A stretch of 40,145 nucleotides of DNA from Rhodoferax sp. (GCF_025356155.1 NZ_JANXUQ010000055.1:1-40145); one strand, 5' to 3'; counted from the first letter of the stretch, positions 1 to 7,791 are shown. Notes: generated by a model not told the origin, from the sequence alone. Translations and numbers: made by a program.

Positions 1-1
1 C

Positions 2-208
2 GAGGTTTGGGAGACCCAGAACCAGACTTGGCTTGAAGTGCTTCGAATGATCAATGACGATGAGTTCGAGCGTGATCCAGGTCAATTTTTAGATTGGGTC
101 AAATTCCGCTCACACTTGTCGCGTGGGGTGACGTTGGGCACCATGCTGACCGACGAGGCGCTGTATTTCATGCGCCTAGGCACGTTTTTGGAGCGGGCTG
201 ACAATACA
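2..208 (+). pseudogene. alpha-E domain (DUF403) protein, internal fragment cut by prophage
   Basis: The frame opening at base 2 reads as the middle of an alpha-E family protein: a WETQNQTWLEV segment, then DWVKFRSHLSRGVTLGTML, then RLGTFLERADNT. Family members continue from this last motif into a conserved ARLLDVKY-like stretch; here similarity stops after the T or S codon near 208-212 and the frame runs on into antisense mor sequence until a stop at 425-427. Alpha-E proteins are about 310 residues and usually sit beside a circularly permuted ATP-grasp protein and a transglutaminase-like protein. The 5' part lies left of the window and no 3' part is visible in the window. I infer disruption by insertion of the prophage. 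Confidence 0.8.
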
Positions 209-595
209 TCCCTGACGCCGGGCCACATCGTCAGCCAACATGGCCACCGTGATCTGGCGTACCCGCATGGGGGTCAAACCGTAGACGCGTGCCAGCTCGT
301 CGTAGTTGCGGCCATTGAAGCGCTCAAACATTTCGCGATCCCGAAGGCTGGCCCGGTAGCGTACCCCCTTGTTCAGATAGAAATTCATGCCCCCAATCTC
401 TGCGCTCAGGCGCTCGGTCTGGCGTAGGGCCAGCAGGGCCAGTGCGGTCAACCGCGCCGCACCCATTGGAATCTCTGCAATCTCTTCATCTTCGACCAAC
501 TGCACAAACAGCCACTCGGCCACCATACGCAGGTTCTCAGGGTACGCCGGATCTAGGAGCGCATGCAGCGGGGCCAGTTGGGTAATCTCATCCAT
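176..595 (-). CDS. mor: Mor-family transcription activator
   Basis: This 139-residue protein resembles Mor/C activators of Mu-like phages, which bind a dyad upstream of the middle or late promoter and switch on late transcription. Visible signs are the GGMNFYLNKG segment (about residues 68-77), an ERFNGRNYDEL segment, and a C-terminal helix-turn-helix around YDELARVYGLTPMRVRQI. It is the last gene of the leftward early run and overlaps gemA by 8 bases, which fits its role as the link between early and late expression. The last 8-11 codons read through the prophage/host junction into alpha-E DNA, so the native C-terminus may have been slightly different; family members usually end close to the ARRQG segment. 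Confidence 0.85.
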   Translation of the reverse strand: MDEITQLAPLHALLDPAYPENLRMVAEWLFVQLVEDEEIAEIPMGAARLTALALLALRQTERLSAEIGGMNFYLNKGVRYRASLRDREMFERFNGRNYDELARVYGLTPMRVRQITVAMLADDVARRQGCIVSPLQKRA

Positions 596-1085
596 GGGTA
601 GGTTCCTCTCTTGTTGCCACTGTGGGCACGTTCACGCGCTGGCACCAGCGTTTGAGCGCTTCAATCACGCTGTTGACCTGGTGGCCGTTCAGAAACCGCC
701 AGTGGTCCACGTGGGTCTGGCGCTTGACATAGGCGGTCAACGCAGCGTCGGTATCGACGCGCACGTGGCCAGCTGCCGCCAAGGCGGCCCACAGCGCCCG
801 CGCTTTGAACCAACGCTCATCCTGGTCACCGCCCACGAAACGTTGCGCCGATCTGGCCTTTGGCGCGTAGGCGGGCTGCTCGCCCCGGGCCTTGGCCGCA
901 TCGGCCTGCAGCTCTGCCAGGCGGGCCAGCAAGCGCTTTTGCTGCTGCACCGTCATGTCGGCCGCGCTGGCCTTGCCTGTGACCGACTGCTTTACGGCGC
1001 ACGCGTCGTCTTTGCTGATCCCGAGTGCCTTGAAGGCGATGTGGATTGCGGCCAGGTGGTTCTTTGGGGCGGAAGGCTTGCTCAT
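588..1085 (-). CDS. gemA: GemA/gp16 family regulatory protein (DUF1018)
   Basis: The 165-residue product shows the gp16/GemA pattern: an N-terminal helical part with IHIAFKALGISKDDACA, the TGKASAADMT motif, and a C-terminal half with DHWRFLNGHQVNSVIEALKRW. In Mu, GemA modulates host gene expression and DNA supercoiling; a role here is inferred from family only. The ATG overlaps the stop of the preceding gene in an ATGA arrangement (1082-1085), so the two are probably translationally coupled. It belongs to the leftward early operon just before mor, the same order as in Mu. Confidence 0.85.
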   Translation of the reverse strand: MSKPSAPKNHLAAIHIAFKALGISKDDACAVKQSVTGKASAADMTVQQQKRLLARLAELQADAAKARGEQPAYAPKARSAQRFVGGDQDERWFKARALWAALAAAGHVRVDTDAALTAYVKRQTHVDHWRFLNGHQVNSVIEALKRWCQRVNVPTVATREEPTHG

Positions 1086-1306
1086 GCATCGACCCAGCCG
1101 TGCTTGGCGGTCCAGTGCAGCAGAGGCGTCTGCAGACCATCCGCCATGACCACGCGCAACGAGGTGCGCCTGGACAAGTCGGCAATCAGTACCAGGTTGG
1201 CAGCGGCCACCTGCAGCTCTTCAACGTCGACCTGGTCAATGTCGAAAGCCAGCACTTCGCGCCAGGCGCCCTTGGCATTGAGCTGCAGCTTGCAAGGGCG
1301 GCTCAC
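1082..1306 (-). CDS. small phage protein, unknown
   Basis: A 74-residue frame starts at a GTG (1304-1306) that overlaps the stop of the DUF2786 gene as GTGA and ends in an ATGA overlap with gemA. This double coupling is the main reason to call it. The sequence is a compact mixed alpha/beta-looking protein with DIDQVDVEELQVAAANLVLIADL in the middle and no cysteine cluster or membrane segment. I do not recognise a family. A longer reading of the same frame back to 1558 would overlap the DUF2786 gene by more than 250 bases and is rejected. Confidence 0.7.
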   Translation of the reverse strand: MSRPCKLQLNAKGAWREVLAFDIDQVDVEELQVAAANLVLIADLSRRTSLRVVMADGLQTPLLHWTAKHGWVDA

Positions 1307-2022
1307 GCGCGGCCTCCCTTTGATGTCAGCAGCGCCTGCTCGGGCATGCCACCCACACCACGGTTGAGCTGGGCTGATTGGGCTGCGTCCATACCGGCCA
1401 TCGCATGCCCAAAGGCGACTTTGCGCAGCGCCGTCGAATCGCGCGGGGGGGTGGTTGTCAAGTCTGGGTGCTTTGCTTGCATGTAGGCCAAGAGCAGCGG
1501 CGCATCCCGCTCGCCAGTTGCAAAGCGCTCCACGAGCTGGCGCACGCCAGACACCCAACCTCGGGCAAACTCATCGCCGCGCGAAGTCTTGGTAAGTGGC
1601 TTGCACGCCTTGGGCTGTTTGCGGATGTGTGCCAGGCGTGCCGCAGCGCACTGGCGCGCCAGGACGTCGTAGACATATGCTGCAACGGTAGGAGCTGCGT
1701 CAAGACCAACAAACACATACTCACGTTTGTGAGCCCAGGACCCGGCATGCGTCAGATATTCCCCTCTGGCCGAAAACTGTTCACAGCCAAAGGCGTCCGC
1801 AATCAGGTTTGCCAGGCGGACTTCCCACACGTTGAGCGCGGGCGACCGCGCTCTCACCCGGGCTTCATTGACATCAGCCATCGACATGTCGTGATCAGAC
1901 ACCTTGTATTCGGCCATCAGCTTCTGCGCCTGGCGCATTGCGTTGGCCGCTTCGTGCGGATTAGTGCTCTTGCCCAGCGCCAAGCACTTTCTGATCTTGG
2001 AGAGGGCTTGGTCGCGCGTCAC
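1303..2022 (-). CDS. DUF2786 domain protein
   Basis: The 239-residue product begins with TRDQALSKIRKCLALGKS followed by NPHEAANAMRQAQKLMAEY, the signature of DUF2786, a small alpha-helical domain frequent in phage early regions. The rest (about residues 65-210) holds the WEVRLANLIADAFGCEQF segment and a C-terminal helical tail, as in other phage members. Function is unknown; an association with DNA metabolism is only suggested by context. The start is taken as GTG at 2020-2022, because it overlaps the upstream stop as GTGA; an upstream in-frame start at 2088 would overlap the previous gene by 70 bases. Confidence 0.8.
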   Translation of the reverse strand: MTRDQALSKIRKCLALGKSTNPHEAANAMRQAQKLMAEYKVSDHDMSMADVNEARVRARSPALNVWEVRLANLIADAFGCEQFSARGEYLTHAGSWAHKREYVFVGLDAAPTVAAYVYDVLARQCAAARLAHIRKQPKACKPLTKTSRGDEFARGWVSGVRQLVERFATGERDAPLLLAYMQAKHPDLTTTPPRDSTALRKVAFGHAMAGMDAAQSAQLNRGVGGMPEQALLTSKGGRA

Positions 2023-2225
2023 AACGCCACCCCGATCTGAATGGCGCTCATCTCGGCCCAGAGTTGGGTAGTGGCGGCGACCCAGCACTGCTGTGTGCCG
2101 GTGTCGAGTTCAGGCCAGGTAGGAGCGTGCCCCGCCAGACCTTCTTCATCGACTTCCCGGGCCATCTTGCAATAGGCCTCGTAAGCGCTCTGGGAAAGCT
2201 GCGCGACGGTCTTTGGCGCGCTCAT
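2019..2225 (-). CDS. small phage protein, unknown
   Basis: A 68-residue frame starts at an ATG (2223-2225) in ATGA overlap with the stop of the DUF3164 gene and ends in GTGA overlap with the DUF2786 gene. It is predicted to be mostly helical (LSQSAYEAYCKMAREVDEEG) with a tryptophan-rich second half (TWPELD, QQCWVAATTQLWAEM). I recognise no family. Being tightly coupled on both sides, it is very probably translated as part of the early operon. Confidence 0.7.
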   Translation of the reverse strand: MSAPKTVAQLSQSAYEAYCKMAREVDEEGLAGHAPTWPELDTGTQQCWVAATTQLWAEMSAIQIGVAL

Positions 2226-2845
2226 GCTGCCGCCACGTCCAGGTTGATGGGGATGTAGTCGCCCGTGGCATCGTCGCGCTCGTAGAAGCGTATGTAAGGC
2301 TTGGTGCTGGCAACGCGCATGCTGTCGCCAATGGCCTGCATAGCCAGCAGCCACTTTTCGTCGCTGATCTCCAAGCGGCGCAGGCCCAGCACGCGCCCGG
2401 TGCTGATCTTGCCAGCGCTATCGACCTGGAAGGCGTCGTTCACCAGCACCTTGATGTTTGCATTGCTGCCTTTGCTCCAGCTCTGGATACATTCGTCAAT
2501 CAGCGCTTTGGCCGCCTGCAGGCGTTCGTCAAAGACGATGGTGGCCTGCATTTGACGGATGACCTTGTAACGGCCGTCAAAGGTGACCAGTGTCACGTTG
2601 CCCTTGTTACCGCCGTGCTTCACGTCATACGCTGCCAGGCTGCGGGTCACAAAGTCATTGACGGTTTGCATTGCGGTGATCTTGAAACCGACGAGGCGCG
2701 CGCTTTCCAGCTTGGCCCGCTCACACAGCGCCGCGACCGTCTTGCTGCGATCCTTGTCGATTTCTTTGATCTTGGCGAGGGGGACCAGGTTGCCGCTGGC
2801 GTCTTGCCAGTAGCCTGGCGGAATGGCGGTGGTTGCTTCGTTCAT
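2222..2845 (-). CDS. DUF3164 family protein
   Basis: The 207-residue product matches the DUF3164 pattern common in Mu-like and other transposable phages: an N-terminal GYWQDASGNLVP segment, a long charged helix region, a middle beta-rich part with NVTLVTFDGRYKV, and the C-terminal LGLRRLEISDEKWLLAMQAI followed by a segment ending in KPYIRFYERD. No enzymatic motif is evident; the biochemical role is unknown. It sits in the early operon between a winged-helix protein and a 68-residue protein, with a 23-base gap upstream and an ATGA overlap downstream. Confidence 0.85.
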   Translation of the reverse strand: MNEATTAIPPGYWQDASGNLVPLAKIKEIDKDRSKTVAALCERAKLESARLVGFKITAMQTVNDFVTRSLAAYDVKHGGNKGNVTLVTFDGRYKVIRQMQATIVFDERLQAAKALIDECIQSWSKGSNANIKVLVNDAFQVDSAGKISTGRVLGLRRLEISDEKWLLAMQAIGDSMRVASTKPYIRFYERDDATGDYIPINLDVAAA

Positions 2846-2868
2846 TAAATGCTCCAGGTAGTGATGGG

Positions 2869-3261
2869 TTAGCAGCGCAGGCCAACGGTGGCCACGCGCT
2901 TGTAGTCAAGTGCGCCGGGGCGCAAGGCCTGGCCGGGGTCGGGCACGTGGGCCGGTGCACGCATGCGGTCAAAGCACGGGGCCCGCACTACGGCTGCAGG
3001 CTCGGCGGCCTGGTCTGCAACGGGGGGCTCTACCAGGCTGGAATCGGTTGCGCGGGCGGCATCAATACCTTTTACCGTCAGCTCCAACACGCTGGAGGTG
3101 TTGGGGCGCCCGGTCACATGGCCACTGACCCGCATGCGGCGCAGCGCCTTATTGATTGACTCACGGGGGCGGCCAATGACGCGCGCAAGCGTGGCGGCTG
3201 TGGCAGGCCCAGTGTGCAACAGGTGCCAAAGAATGGACGGGGGTATGTAGCCAATAGCCAT
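2869..3261 (-). CDS. small winged-helix-like phage protein
   Basis: The N-terminal 55 residues look like a small winged helix: SILWHLLHTGPATAATLA, then RPRESINKALRRMRVSGHVTG, the usual helix-turn-helix plus wing spacing. The C-terminal 60 residues are alanine- and proline-rich and probably unstructured. ATG at 3259-3261 is chosen because an AGGAG lies 7 bases upstream; a GTG at 3262-3264 is the alternative. It overlaps the upstream stop, so coupling is likely. It could bind DNA, but neither partner nor site can be read from sequence. Confidence 0.7.
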   Translation of the reverse strand: MAIGYIPPSILWHLLHTGPATAATLARVIGRPRESINKALRRMRVSGHVTGRPNTSSVLELTVKGIDAARATDSSLVEPPVADQAAEPAAVVRAPCFDRMRAPAHVPDPGQALRPGALDYKRVATVGLRC

Positions 3262-3533
3262 CACAACGCTCCTGGGCTAAGGTAGCCCGTTGCAAAGCCG
3301 ATGGCCGCAACCACGGCCGCCAGGGCAATGACCAAGACCACGATCTCAGCAACCCATCCATCGTCGGTGCCAGGCACAGGACCTTCGATCACACCAGGCG
3401 CAAACGGAAAGCGATTCGGACCGGTCGGGCCGGAGCAAGACAAGTGGCATTCCGCCAGGTCTTGCACGACGCCCTGCGGGCATTCGGCAAGGGCTTGGCA
3501 AAAGCCCAGTTCATTGCAAGTTGGACCGTTCAT
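3261..3533 (-). CDS. small cysteine-containing single-pass membrane protein
   Basis: The 90-residue product has an N-terminal half with four cysteines (NGPTCNELGFCQALAEC and HLSCS), a proline/glycine-rich linker, and a C-terminal hydrophobic stretch VAEIVVLVIALAAVVAAIGF that should cross the membrane once. There is no cleavable signal peptide. A Cys-rich ectodomain followed by a TM anchor would fit a C-terminally anchored envelope protein, but topology cannot be decided. Start ATG overlaps the stop of the 42-residue gene as ATGA. No family recognised. Confidence 0.65.
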   Translation of the reverse strand: MNGPTCNELGFCQALAECPQGVVQDLAECHLSCSGPTGPNRFPFAPGVIEGPVPGTDDGWVAEIVVLVIALAAVVAAIGFATGYLSPGAL

Positions 3534-3658
3534 GCGTGCCTCCTAACGGCCAGGCGGCCACGGTGGCCCTGAAGGGCTGCGCTGCAGCAATCCCCCGGGA
3601 TTTGTCCGTGGGACGATTTGGGACGGGTTTTGGCGCGTTCTGGCGCGGGTTTCAGCAT
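3530..3658 (-). CDS. 42-residue basic phage peptide
   Basis: This very short frame is supported by a strong ribosome-binding site (AAGGAGG, 5 bases before the ATG at 3656-3658) and by an ATGA overlap with the next gene. The product is basic (many K and R, MLKPAPERAKTRPKSS), has a CC pair, and has no recognisable fold. Its start also overlaps the end of the 49-residue gene upstream by 7 bases. Expression is likely; function is unknown. Confidence 0.55.
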   Translation of the reverse strand: MLKPAPERAKTRPKSSHGQIPGDCCSAALQGHRGRLAVRRHA

Positions 3659-3801
3659 GGCAACCTCCTTGCGGATATGCGGTGGGCGTCTGGAAAGTGA
3701 TCCAAGGCGTAGATGACGGCATCGAAGCCATCCGCGTAAAGACCGTGGTGCTGGCCTGCGCTGCCGTCGGGCATGGTGATCAAGATCAGGTAGGAGCGCA
3801 T
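3652..3801 (-). CDS. 49-residue phage protein
   Basis: The frame reads MRSYLILITMPDGSAGQHHG followed by a segment with ADGFDAVIYALDHFPDAH. The pattern, a beta strand with TMPDG turn, then a helix with DAV..ALDHFP, resembles a family of tiny proteins found after the transposition genes of BcepMu-like phages. The ATG lies 2 bases after the stop of the MuB-like gene, so it is probably co-translated. Function is unknown. Confidence 0.65.
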   Translation of the reverse strand: MRSYLILITMPDGSAGQHHGLYADGFDAVIYALDHFPDAHRISARRLPC

Positions 3802-3803
3802 GG

Positions 3804-5039
3804 TCAGCAGCTCGCAATGACCGCTGCATCAACCTTGTCCCAACCGGCTTTGGCAGCAGCGTTCATGGCGCGGCACACCAGGTTGTTGACCACCAAGGGG
3901 AAACACATGCTGCGCATACCCACGCCCTTGCTGCCGCGCGGCTGGTAGTTCAGGCGGGTGCGAATGGCGTCTATGGCGGCGGGTTCCATGACGTCGTCAA
4001 CCTTCAGGTCGAAGCGTGCGAACTTGTGCTTCAGGTAGCCCTCCAGGTCGGCGTCAAGTGGCTCCAGCTCCACGATCTCGCAGCGCTGCATCACCTCACG
4101 CACTTCCGCGTTCTGGCTGCCCAGGCGGTCACGCAGCTCGGGCTGGCCGATCAGCGCCACGCCCACCAGGCGCTGCATACCATCTTTCAGCTCCAGAAAC
4201 CGCTTGAGGTGCTTGAGTGTTGCCAGTGGCAGGCAGTGGGCTTCCTCAATCAGCAGCAGATGGCGTCGGCCTGCGCGGCGGCTGGCCTTGAGCAGGTCAT
4301 GCACCTGCTGGAAGCGCGCCTGCGGGCTGCTCTTGACCATCAGCTGCGGGTCCAACGCCCAGGCTATGGCCTCGGCAATGTGGCTGCTCTTGAGCGTTTT
4401 GCCCTTTTGGTCGCTGGACTCCATGGCCAGCACATAGGGGCGAATCACCAGCACTTCGTTCTTGTTGGCCTTGATGCGTTCTTCAAGGTCCTCGGCCAGG
4501 GTGGACTTGCCCGCGCCGCTTTCGCCCACTACCGCCAGCAGGCTGTGGTTCATGGCGGCATCCATCAGCGCGGCGCGCACATAGCGCACGTTGCCGGTCT
4601 GGTAGACATCGTCGGGCGTGGCTACGTCATCGACAAAGGGGCTGCGGGTCAGACCGAAGTGCTGGCGTGCAGCTTGGCTGAGGGCTTCATTTTGCAAGAG
4701 CATGGTTTCTTCCTTTACGTTTTCAACTGTGGGGATGGGCGAGGCGTTGGTGGGTAATTCGGTGGTGGCCACGTGCGGCCGATGTCTCATGGCGCGCACC
4801 TGCAGGGAGTCGCATAGGGTTTGCACCTGCACCTCGCGCAAACCACGGCCTTGCAGGTAGGTGACGATCTTTTGCTTGACCAGGTCAACATCCAGCAGCG
4901 GCCATTCGGCGTGCGCGCACAGGCGGCTGATAGCAGAGCGGCTGACGCCTGTGGACTTAACGATGGAGCTTTGGGTGATGCCGTATTCCTCCAGCAGCGC
5001 GGCGGTCTGGCTGCGGGACTTGTCATGCGCCCGGGTCAT
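3804..5039 (-). CDS. MuB-like AAA ATPase, transposition target/activator protein
   Basis: The 411-residue protein should be the ATP-dependent partner of the transposase: MuB-type proteins bind target DNA non-specifically and stimulate strand transfer. An N-terminal HTH region (residues about 15-60, with ITQSSIVKSTGVSRSAISRL) precedes the ATPase core. Walker A is GESGAGKST at 172-180 and Walker B is LLLIEEAH at 261-268; a GQPELRDRL segment follows, as in the ExeA/AAA_22-type clade. This makes it closer to BcepMu and Tn552-type TnpB proteins than to the shorter Mu B. The ATG overlaps the transposase stop by 4 bases. Confidence 0.9.
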   Translation of the reverse strand: MTRAHDKSRSQTAALLEEYGITQSSIVKSTGVSRSAISRLCAHAEWPLLDVDLVKQKIVTYLQGRGLREVQVQTLCDSLQVRAMRHRPHVATTELPTNASPIPTVENVKEETMLLQNEALSQAARQHFGLTRSPFVDDVATPDDVYQTGNVRYVRAALMDAAMNHSLLAVVGESGAGKSTLAEDLEERIKANKNEVLVIRPYVLAMESSDQKGKTLKSSHIAEAIAWALDPQLMVKSSPQARFQQVHDLLKASRRAGRRHLLLIEEAHCLPLATLKHLKRFLELKDGMQRLVGVALIGQPELRDRLGSQNAEVREVMQRCEIVELEPLDADLEGYLKHKFARFDLKVDDVMEPAAIDAIRTRLNYQPRGSKGVGMRSMCFPLVVNNLVCRAMNAAAKAGWDKVDAAVIASC

Positions 5040-6814
5040 ACAGCACCGCCGTTCACAACACGCAGGCCGGTGCGCACGGTCAGGCGGGCCTGCAGGTCGG
5101 CGAGTTGGTCTTCGGGCACACCGTCTGGGAACCAGGAGCGAACCTGTGCGCTCTTCTCGCGGTCCATGGGCGTGCCAGCTTGTGCAAGCCAGGCTGACAC
5201 CTCAAAGGGGGTAAGGAGGCGCGCTGGCAGCGGCGTGCTGGTGGTGGTGACCTTCGTCGCCAAATCCTCTCCGCGCTTGGCCATGTAGGTGCGCTGTGGG
5301 GCTTGTTCAATGACCTTGTAGGGGTCAATGCGGCCGGAGAATGGTGTGGCCCCTGCCGCGCGCTTGGCGGCGGCTTCCTCGTCCGTAGTGGCGTCGTAGG
5401 CGAAGCGTTCGACTTCCTTGCGGTTGGTCTCCAGCACCGTGTCCTTGGGGCGACCATAGTCCTCGCCAATGGTGTTGCCGTCTTCGCGGAAGCCGTCTGC
5501 ATTGCGCTCCACCATCGGAACGCTGTGCAGCACTTCGTGCCCGTCTGCATCCTTCAGCAGCACCTGGGCCGCATTGGCTGCATAAGGGTTGATGGTGATG
5601 TCCAGCTTTTCACCAACCATGACGTTGGGCACCGAGCTGACATCGAATTCGCGGTTTTTAAACGTCACGGTCAGGGTGATGCTAATCTTGCGTGATTCAG
5701 GGGTGTGGGTCAGCAGCTCAAAGCACAGCTCACGTGGTGGGGCAATTCGGAGCTGCTCCTGGGCAATCGTCATCCACTGGTCAAAGCGTGTCTTGCCGTG
5801 GCGGCTATGGATCTTGTTGCCGTTGTACCAACGCGACCAGCGCTGCGCCTGGGCGTTCAGTTCTGCCAGGTCGGCTACCGGAGCCAGGCGCAGGCCGGAT
5901 TCAAAGCTGCGCTCAATCTGATCCCGGGCTTTTTCTACCTGGCCGGTGGCGCGGGCATTGCCCGGGGCATGGGCGATCAGTTGCACCTGCAGGCGACGGG
6001 CGAAGTTGGCGAACAGGCCGCTGGTCATGGCGCTGCCCATGTCCATCATCAGGATGAAGGGGACGCCGTGCATGGGATCGCCTTCGCGCTTCTGGATGGC
6101 GGCTATGAAGCTTTCGGCCAGGTTGGTTCCGCTCTCGGCACCCATCACGTAGTTGACGAAGATCGCGCCGCTGTTGTGGTCGGTCACTTCATAGGACCAC
6201 ACCCGGTCCGCCTCAATGCGTTTCAGGTTGGCGGGTTTGTTCTTGTAGAACTTGTCCCGGTCCATCACCTGCAGACCGCTTTCCTTCTGGGTGCGGGCGT
6301 TGAGGTAGTACAGCACGCACAGAGACGCGTCGATCTGCCACACGTGGTTGGGGTGCAGGCTCTTCAGCTCGACGGCCGGTGCCGCGCGGTTGAGCTGGTC
6401 AGGGTGCAGGCCATAGGAGCGCAGTGCGCGGGCAATGGCCGAATCGCTCAAGCGCTTGCATTCGCCTGTATCGGAGTCGGTTGTGTCGGCACGTATCTCG
6501 CCGTTGGCGATCAGCATGTCTACCGCCTGGCCGATGCTCAGCAGGCGCTTGCTTGTCTTGCGGTGACTGGTCATCAGCGCTGCGCTCAGGGCAACTGCGT
6601 CTTTGCGGCTCAGGGTGACTTCGCCAGCATCACTGCGCTGTTTGCGTTTGGGTTTCACGGTTACCTTTCCAAGGTGTCTATGCAGAGTGGCAGGGCTCAT
6701 TCCCAGCTCTGCAGCGGCTGTGGCGCATAGAGCCTGTTTGGTGCCGCGCGGGGCGCAGGCCAATGCCTGCACCAGTTGGACCAGGCGCTGGACGGTTGCG
6801 GGATTGAGGGCCAT
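5036..6814 (-). CDS. DDE transposase of BcepMu type (MuA functional equivalent)
   Basis: This 592-residue protein should bind the phage ends and catalyse replicative transposition. An N-terminal HTH lies around AAAELGMSPATLHRHLGK. The rve-type catalytic core gives D162 (HVWQIDASLC), D258 (ILMMDMGSA) and E294 (GQVEKARDQIERSF), with exactly 35 residues between the second D and the E. A C-terminal beta-barrel-like part and a charged tail for ATPase contact follow. The length and motif wording fit the Tn552/IS1604-related transposases of BcepMu-like phages rather than Mu A. It appears intact, so transposase activity may persist although the right phage end seems lost. Confidence 0.92.
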   Translation of the reverse strand: MALNPATVQRLVQLVQALACAPRGTKQALCATAAAELGMSPATLHRHLGKVTVKPKRKQRSDAGEVTLSRKDAVALSAALMTSHRKTSKRLLSIGQAVDMLIANGEIRADTTDSDTGECKRLSDSAIARALRSYGLHPDQLNRAAPAVELKSLHPNHVWQIDASLCVLYYLNARTQKESGLQVMDRDKFYKNKPANLKRIEADRVWSYEVTDHNSGAIFVNYVMGAESGTNLAESFIAAIQKREGDPMHGVPFILMMDMGSAMTSGLFANFARRLQVQLIAHAPGNARATGQVEKARDQIERSFESGLRLAPVADLAELNAQAQRWSRWYNGNKIHSRHGKTRFDQWMTIAQEQLRIAPPRELCFELLTHTPESRKISITLTVTFKNREFDVSSVPNVMVGEKLDITINPYAANAAQVLLKDADGHEVLHSVPMVERNADGFREDGNTIGEDYGRPKDTVLETNRKEVERFAYDATTDEEAAAKRAAGATPFSGRIDPYKVIEQAPQRTYMAKRGEDLATKVTTTSTPLPARLLTPFEVSAWLAQAGTPMDREKSAQVRSWFPDGVPEDQLADLQARLTVRTGLRVVNGGAV

Positions 6815-6841
6815 GGGCGGACGTTCGGCTTATCAGTGGGC

Positions 6842-7756
6842 CTAGGCTTTGCCAGACCATTGAGCTGTGTCTGCAGCAAGCTGCTGGTCGGCTGCGCTGC
6901 TCACATCGGGCAGGTTGAATTCCTCGCGCAGTGCATTGAGGTCCGCTTGAATCTGACCCACCAGTCCAGCCATGAAAATGCTGCGGTTCGGATTGATGCT
7001 GTCGCCACCGTGCGGGTCGTAGTGGTCGTTCAGCGCAAGAAGCGCCATGCGAAGTTCACCTCGAACCGCGCCCGCTGCGTCATTCATGATGTCTGTGGCT
7101 TCTGCCTGGAGCTTCTTCAGAACGTCGTCTGGCGTGGCCTTCTTGATGGCTCTGCTCAGCTTGTCGAGCTTGGCGTTCTTGTCGGCAATCAGTTTGTCGC
7201 TGGCTTCCTTGTCGGCGCGGGCGTCGCGAAGACTGGCGCGCAGTTCCCGCACACCCATGCTGGCAATGTCGTCGGCAACCAAACCGCGAACGGTGCCGCC
7301 TTCTTCCAGCTCGGCAATTTCGTCGTCGTCCAAGACCAGCAACTCAATCAGTTTGCTCTGGCTCTGCGCCGCCTTCAAAAGGGCCGACGTCGGCCCTTTT
7401 GAAAACTTGGTTGCAACACCCATGAAGCGCTTCGCCGCCCCATATTCGATGCCCAGCAGTTCCAAGCGTGGTTTGAACTCGCCGTGCAGACTTGCCTCCT
7501 TGAGTAACACAAGGCGCTTGCCCAGCTCCATGCAGGCTTCAGCGGTACGCTGCTGGTAGAAGCGGATGCCGTCCTCCAATGCGCCCACCGACAGTGCGCC
7601 GTCATAGCCAAGCTGGGTCGCCAATGCGACCACGTTCTCGGCTGCAGCGGTCTGGATGGTTGCCAGTTGGTTGGCTGCGGCAAAGTCTTGAGCGATGAGG
7701 ACAGCGTCAACTGGCGTTGTCTTGGACTTGGGTGCGGGGGTTGCGGTTTTGGCCAT
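6842..7756 (-). CDS. DUF3102-like phage early protein
   Basis: The 304-residue product has an N-terminal helical region, then EACMELGKRLVLLKEASLHGEF and GIEYGAAKRFMGVATKFS, which match the DUF3102 pattern (commitment to a chromosome-or-plasmid-partition-like helical protein). Residues about 170-230 form a charged coiled coil (ELRASLRDARADKEASDKL). It precedes the transposase by 27 bases in the early operon, the position held by similar proteins in BcepMu-like phages. The coding sequence contains a perfect 30-base palindrome at 7374-7403. No enzymatic motif is seen and the function is unknown. Confidence 0.7.
   Translation of the reverse strand: MAKTATPAPKSKTTPVDAVLIAQDFAAANQLATIQTAAAENVVALATQLGYDGALSVGALEDGIRFYQQRTAEACMELGKRLVLLKEASLHGEFKPRLELLGIEYGAAKRFMGVATKFSKGPTSALLKAAQSQSKLIELLVLDDDEIAELEEGGTVRGLVADDIASMGVRELRASLRDARADKEASDKLIADKNAKLDKLSRAIKKATPDDVLKKLQAEATDIMNDAAGAVRGELRMALLALNDHYDPHGGDSINPNRSIFMAGLVGQIQADLNALREEFNLPDVSSAADQQLAADTAQWSGKA
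7374..7403. repeat. perfect 30-bp palindrome inside a coding region
   Basis: The half-site TTCAAAAGGGCCGAC is followed directly by its reverse complement, 15+15 with no mismatch and no spacer. A GC-rich core (GGGCCGAC/GTCGGCCC) is flanked by A4 on one side and T4 on the other, the layout of a bidirectional intrinsic terminator or of a strong dimeric-protein site. On the coding strand it encodes FSKGPTSALLK, so it is constrained by protein sequence as well. Confidence 0.9.
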
Positions 7757-7791
7757 GGGTTCCTTGTGGTTGGGTTGAATCGAATCGGGTG

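Noticed and set aside
209..427. Continuation of the alpha-E reading frame to a stop at 425-427
   Set aside because: After about 208 the amino acids no longer resemble the family and the DNA is the antisense of mor; the open frame is accidental.
387..1367. Long rightward open frame of 326 codons
   Set aside because: It is antisense to mor, gemA and the small gene, all with coupled starts and recognised families; the product is rich in R, C, H and S as shadows are.
4026..4757. Rightward 243-codon frame opposite the MuB-like gene
   Set aside because: The leftward frame has clear Walker motifs; the opposite frame is compositionally a shadow.
5705..6730. Rightward 341-codon frame opposite the transposase
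   Set aside because: Transposase catalytic residues and spacing are intact on the minus strand; the plus frame has no recognisable domain.
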